A DNA stretch of 34,485 nt from Muribaculaceae bacterium (GTDB lineage: Bacteria; Bacteroidota; Bacteroidia; Bacteroidales; Muribaculaceae): contig JAMPGA010000008.1 of assembly GCA_023664185.1 (NCBI GenBank), forward strand, positions 1-34,485, in the 5' to 3' direction. The notes under the pieces were generated by a model. It saw only the letters and a program-made list of their open reading frames with translations, was not told where the DNA came from and did no database searches. The translations under genes and the position numbers were made by a program. Numbering within the stretch: the first letter of the stretch is position 1; every line of letters starts with the position of its first letter. Positions 33,142 to 34,485 of the stretch are shown here, piece by piece.

Positions 33142-34191
33142 TTATTTAGCTGAAAATTTAAATTCAATAGTCTCTTCATACCTCTCGCCGGGTCTCAGCA
33201 CTGGCGATGGGAACTGGGGCTTGTTGGGCGCATCCGGGAAACCCTGACATTCCAGTGCCACTCCGGCATAATCGTCATACTCGCCGTGGCTTATCGACTC
33301 AGGACACCCTTTTAGCCAATTGCCGGTGTAGACCTGCACACCGGGCTGAGTGGTGCTCACCTCGAGTACACGGCCACTCTTGCCTGAGCGCAGCGTAGCC
33401 ACATGCTGCAGCTTTCCCTTCTCATAGCCATCTATCACCCAGCAATGGTCGTAACCTTTGCCGATCTTAAGGGGTTCATAGTCAGCATCGATGTCACGCC
33501 CAAGCGACTTAAACTCCATGAAATCCATGGGTGTGCCCTTCACCTCTGCCAGCTCACCGGTAGGTATCTGGGTAGAATCGGTCGGTAGAAAACGTGAAGC
33601 CCTAAGCTTCAACTCCTGGTCGAGCACCGAACCCGAACTCTCGCCATCAAGATTAAAATACGTATGGTTTGTGAGATTGACTACAGTCGGAGCATCCGTC
33701 TCGGCCTCAAGTTGCAGGGTCAGACGATCTTCATCGTCCCATTTATAAATAGCTTTGGCTGTGAGCTCTCCGGGATACCCCTCCTCACCATCGGCCGACA
33801 CATATTTGAACTCCACGGTATTATCGTCAACCACGCGGCTCTCCCACACACGGTTTTGAAAACCCGTGGGACCTCCATGCAGCGCATTCGGGCCATTGTT
33901 GATAGCCAGTGTATACTCCTTACCATCAAGAGTAAAATGTCCGCGGGCTATACGATTGGCAAAACGACCGGGCACCTTACCTGCACAAGGACCATCAGCC
34001 ATATAAGACGAAGGTTGATTATAGCCCAGTACAACATCACCCAACTTACCATCGCGATCAGGCACCCAAATGCCCACCACACCTGCACCAAGGCTCGACA
34101 GCATCACCGACGCTCCCTTCCGGTTGGTCAAGATATAATATTTCACTTCAGGCATATTCACTGAAGGATACACAAGAGTCGTTATTTTCAT
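33142..34191 (-). CDS. galM: Aldose 1-epimerase (galactose mutarotase)
   Basis: A 349-residue GalM-type mutarotase converting beta- to alpha-galactose for the kinase. The catalytic His176 (NLTNHTYFNL) and Glu314 (ALECQGFPDAPN) are present, with the substrate residues His105 (NALHGG) and Asp248 (GYDHCWV). No signal peptide is seen, so it is cytoplasmic. The start MKITTLVYPSV follows the promoter at a suitable distance; MPEVKYYIL, 12 codons in, is an alternative. It heads the operon with the nucleotidyltransferase (9 bp gap) and galK. Confidence 0.95.
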   Translation of the reverse strand: MKITTLVYPSVNMPEVKYYILTNRKGASVMLSSLGAGVVGIWVPDRDGKLGDVVLGYNQPSSYMADGPCAGKVPGRFANRIARGHFTLDGKEYTLAINNGPNALHGGPTGFQNRVWESRVVDDNTVEFKYVSADGEEGYPGELTAKAIYKWDDEDRLTLQLEAETDAPTVVNLTNHTYFNLDGESSGSVLDQELKLRASRFLPTDSTQIPTGELAEVKGTPMDFMEFKSLGRDIDADYEPLKIGKGYDHCWVIDGYEKGKLQHVATLRSGKSGRVLEVSTTQPGVQVYTGNWLKGCPESISHGEYDDYAGVALECQGFPDAPNKPQFPSPVLRPGERYEETIEFKFSAK

Positions 34192-34222
34192 ATCGGATTA
34201 TTGAAATTGATGATTCCGACCG

Positions 34223-34254
34223 CAAATATAATCAATTCAATCAATCATGTCAAT
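34223..34254 (-). promoter_or_regulatory. Promoter of the gal operon
   Basis: ATTG (34251-34254), exactly 20 bp, then TATATTTG (34223-34230) on the minus strand: a full -7 match and three of four bases in the -33 box. It lies 31 bp upstream of galM. Confidence 0.65.
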
Positions 34255-34348
34255 ATCCCTAAAGTAAAAAAAGATTAAGATAACGTCACAAACCTGCGAC
34301 ATGAAGAGAAATGCTTACCTACATCTCGATGATTAATGTCCAGCTAAG

Positions 34349-34485
34349 CCTCGGAGAGGCGATATAATTATAGCCCCATGCCTTGGCATGGGGTTTTGAT
34401 GATCATATAATTACGGCCTCGAAGAGGTCGCATAGCCCTGCTCCACACTCTGGGTGTGGAACTCTCTTAATCGACCTCTCCGAGG
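34349..34485. repeat. Palindrome-rich intergenic repeat, cut by the window end
   Basis: An 11-bp inverted pair, CCTCGGAGAGG (34349-34359) and CCTCTCCGAGG (34475-34485), bounds a block with a perfect 9-bp hairpin (34374-34382 with 34385-34393), a CCTCGAAGAGG-type palindrome near 34417-34427, and a 7-bp hairpin (34442-34448 with 34454-34460). It may continue past the window. It looks like a dispersed non-coding repeat. Confidence 0.65.

Noticed and set aside
1..34485. CRISPR array, integron or intact insertion sequence
   Set aside because: Reading the gene-free stretches showed no regularly spaced direct repeats, no integrase and no transposase gene.

Overview
This window looks like chromosomal DNA of a gut-type Bacteroidota, order Bacteroidales; the family Muribaculaceae is plausible but unproven. 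The evidence is the set of surface lipoproteins (DUF4493 and PCMD domains), DUF3943, a Bacteroidales-style fucose and galactose gene set, and promoters of the Bacteroidota type. Five promoter-like sites show a TTTG-like -33 box, exactly 20 bp, then a TAnnTTTG -7 box. Most genes are GC-moderate; a serpin remnant and one protein domain are clearly AT-richer.

Layout. 1-440: tRNA-Lys(CTT) with promoter and terminator. 440-4829 (minus): fabD, then an L-fucose operon fucI, mutarotase, fucP. 4975-8561 (plus): tatA, tatC, then mtnN and luxS, followed in the same direction by an AlbA_2-domain protein, a zeta-toxin-like P-loop kinase and a small overlapping ORF. metK follows from its own near-consensus promoter, so three activated-methyl-cycle genes (mtnN, luxS, metK) sit together with a toxin-antitoxin-like insert between them. 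9998-10620 is gene-free and holds two very long perfect palindromes. 10621-13735 (minus): ybaK, aroC, a TIGR01212-like radical SAM protein and upp form one operon. 13847-19917 (minus): three lipoproteins with acidic residues just after the lipid cysteine, likely exposed on the surface. 20118-23903 (minus): tsaC, a polyprenyl glycosylphosphotransferase and a ClC protein. 23992-24747: an N-terminally deleted serpin. 24888-29465 (minus): a beta-barrel outer membrane protein, an EptA-like phosphoethanolamine transferase, DUF3943 and a PCMD protein. 29898-30398 (plus): an ECF sigma factor with no anti-sigma gene beside it. 31062-34191 (minus): galM, a sugar nucleotidyltransferase and galK.

The most unusual signal is a 298-bp element at 30771-31068 between the sigma factor and galK. 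It is bounded by 35-bp inverted repeats (the outer 19 bp perfect, 32 of 35 matching overall), has no coding capacity, contains a long nested hairpin, and its right arm supplies the galK stop codon. It looks like a MITE-type non-autonomous element, or a structured RNA locus. A second palindrome-rich repeat closes the window at 34349-34485. No CRISPR array, rRNA, prophage or intact insertion sequence was seen.
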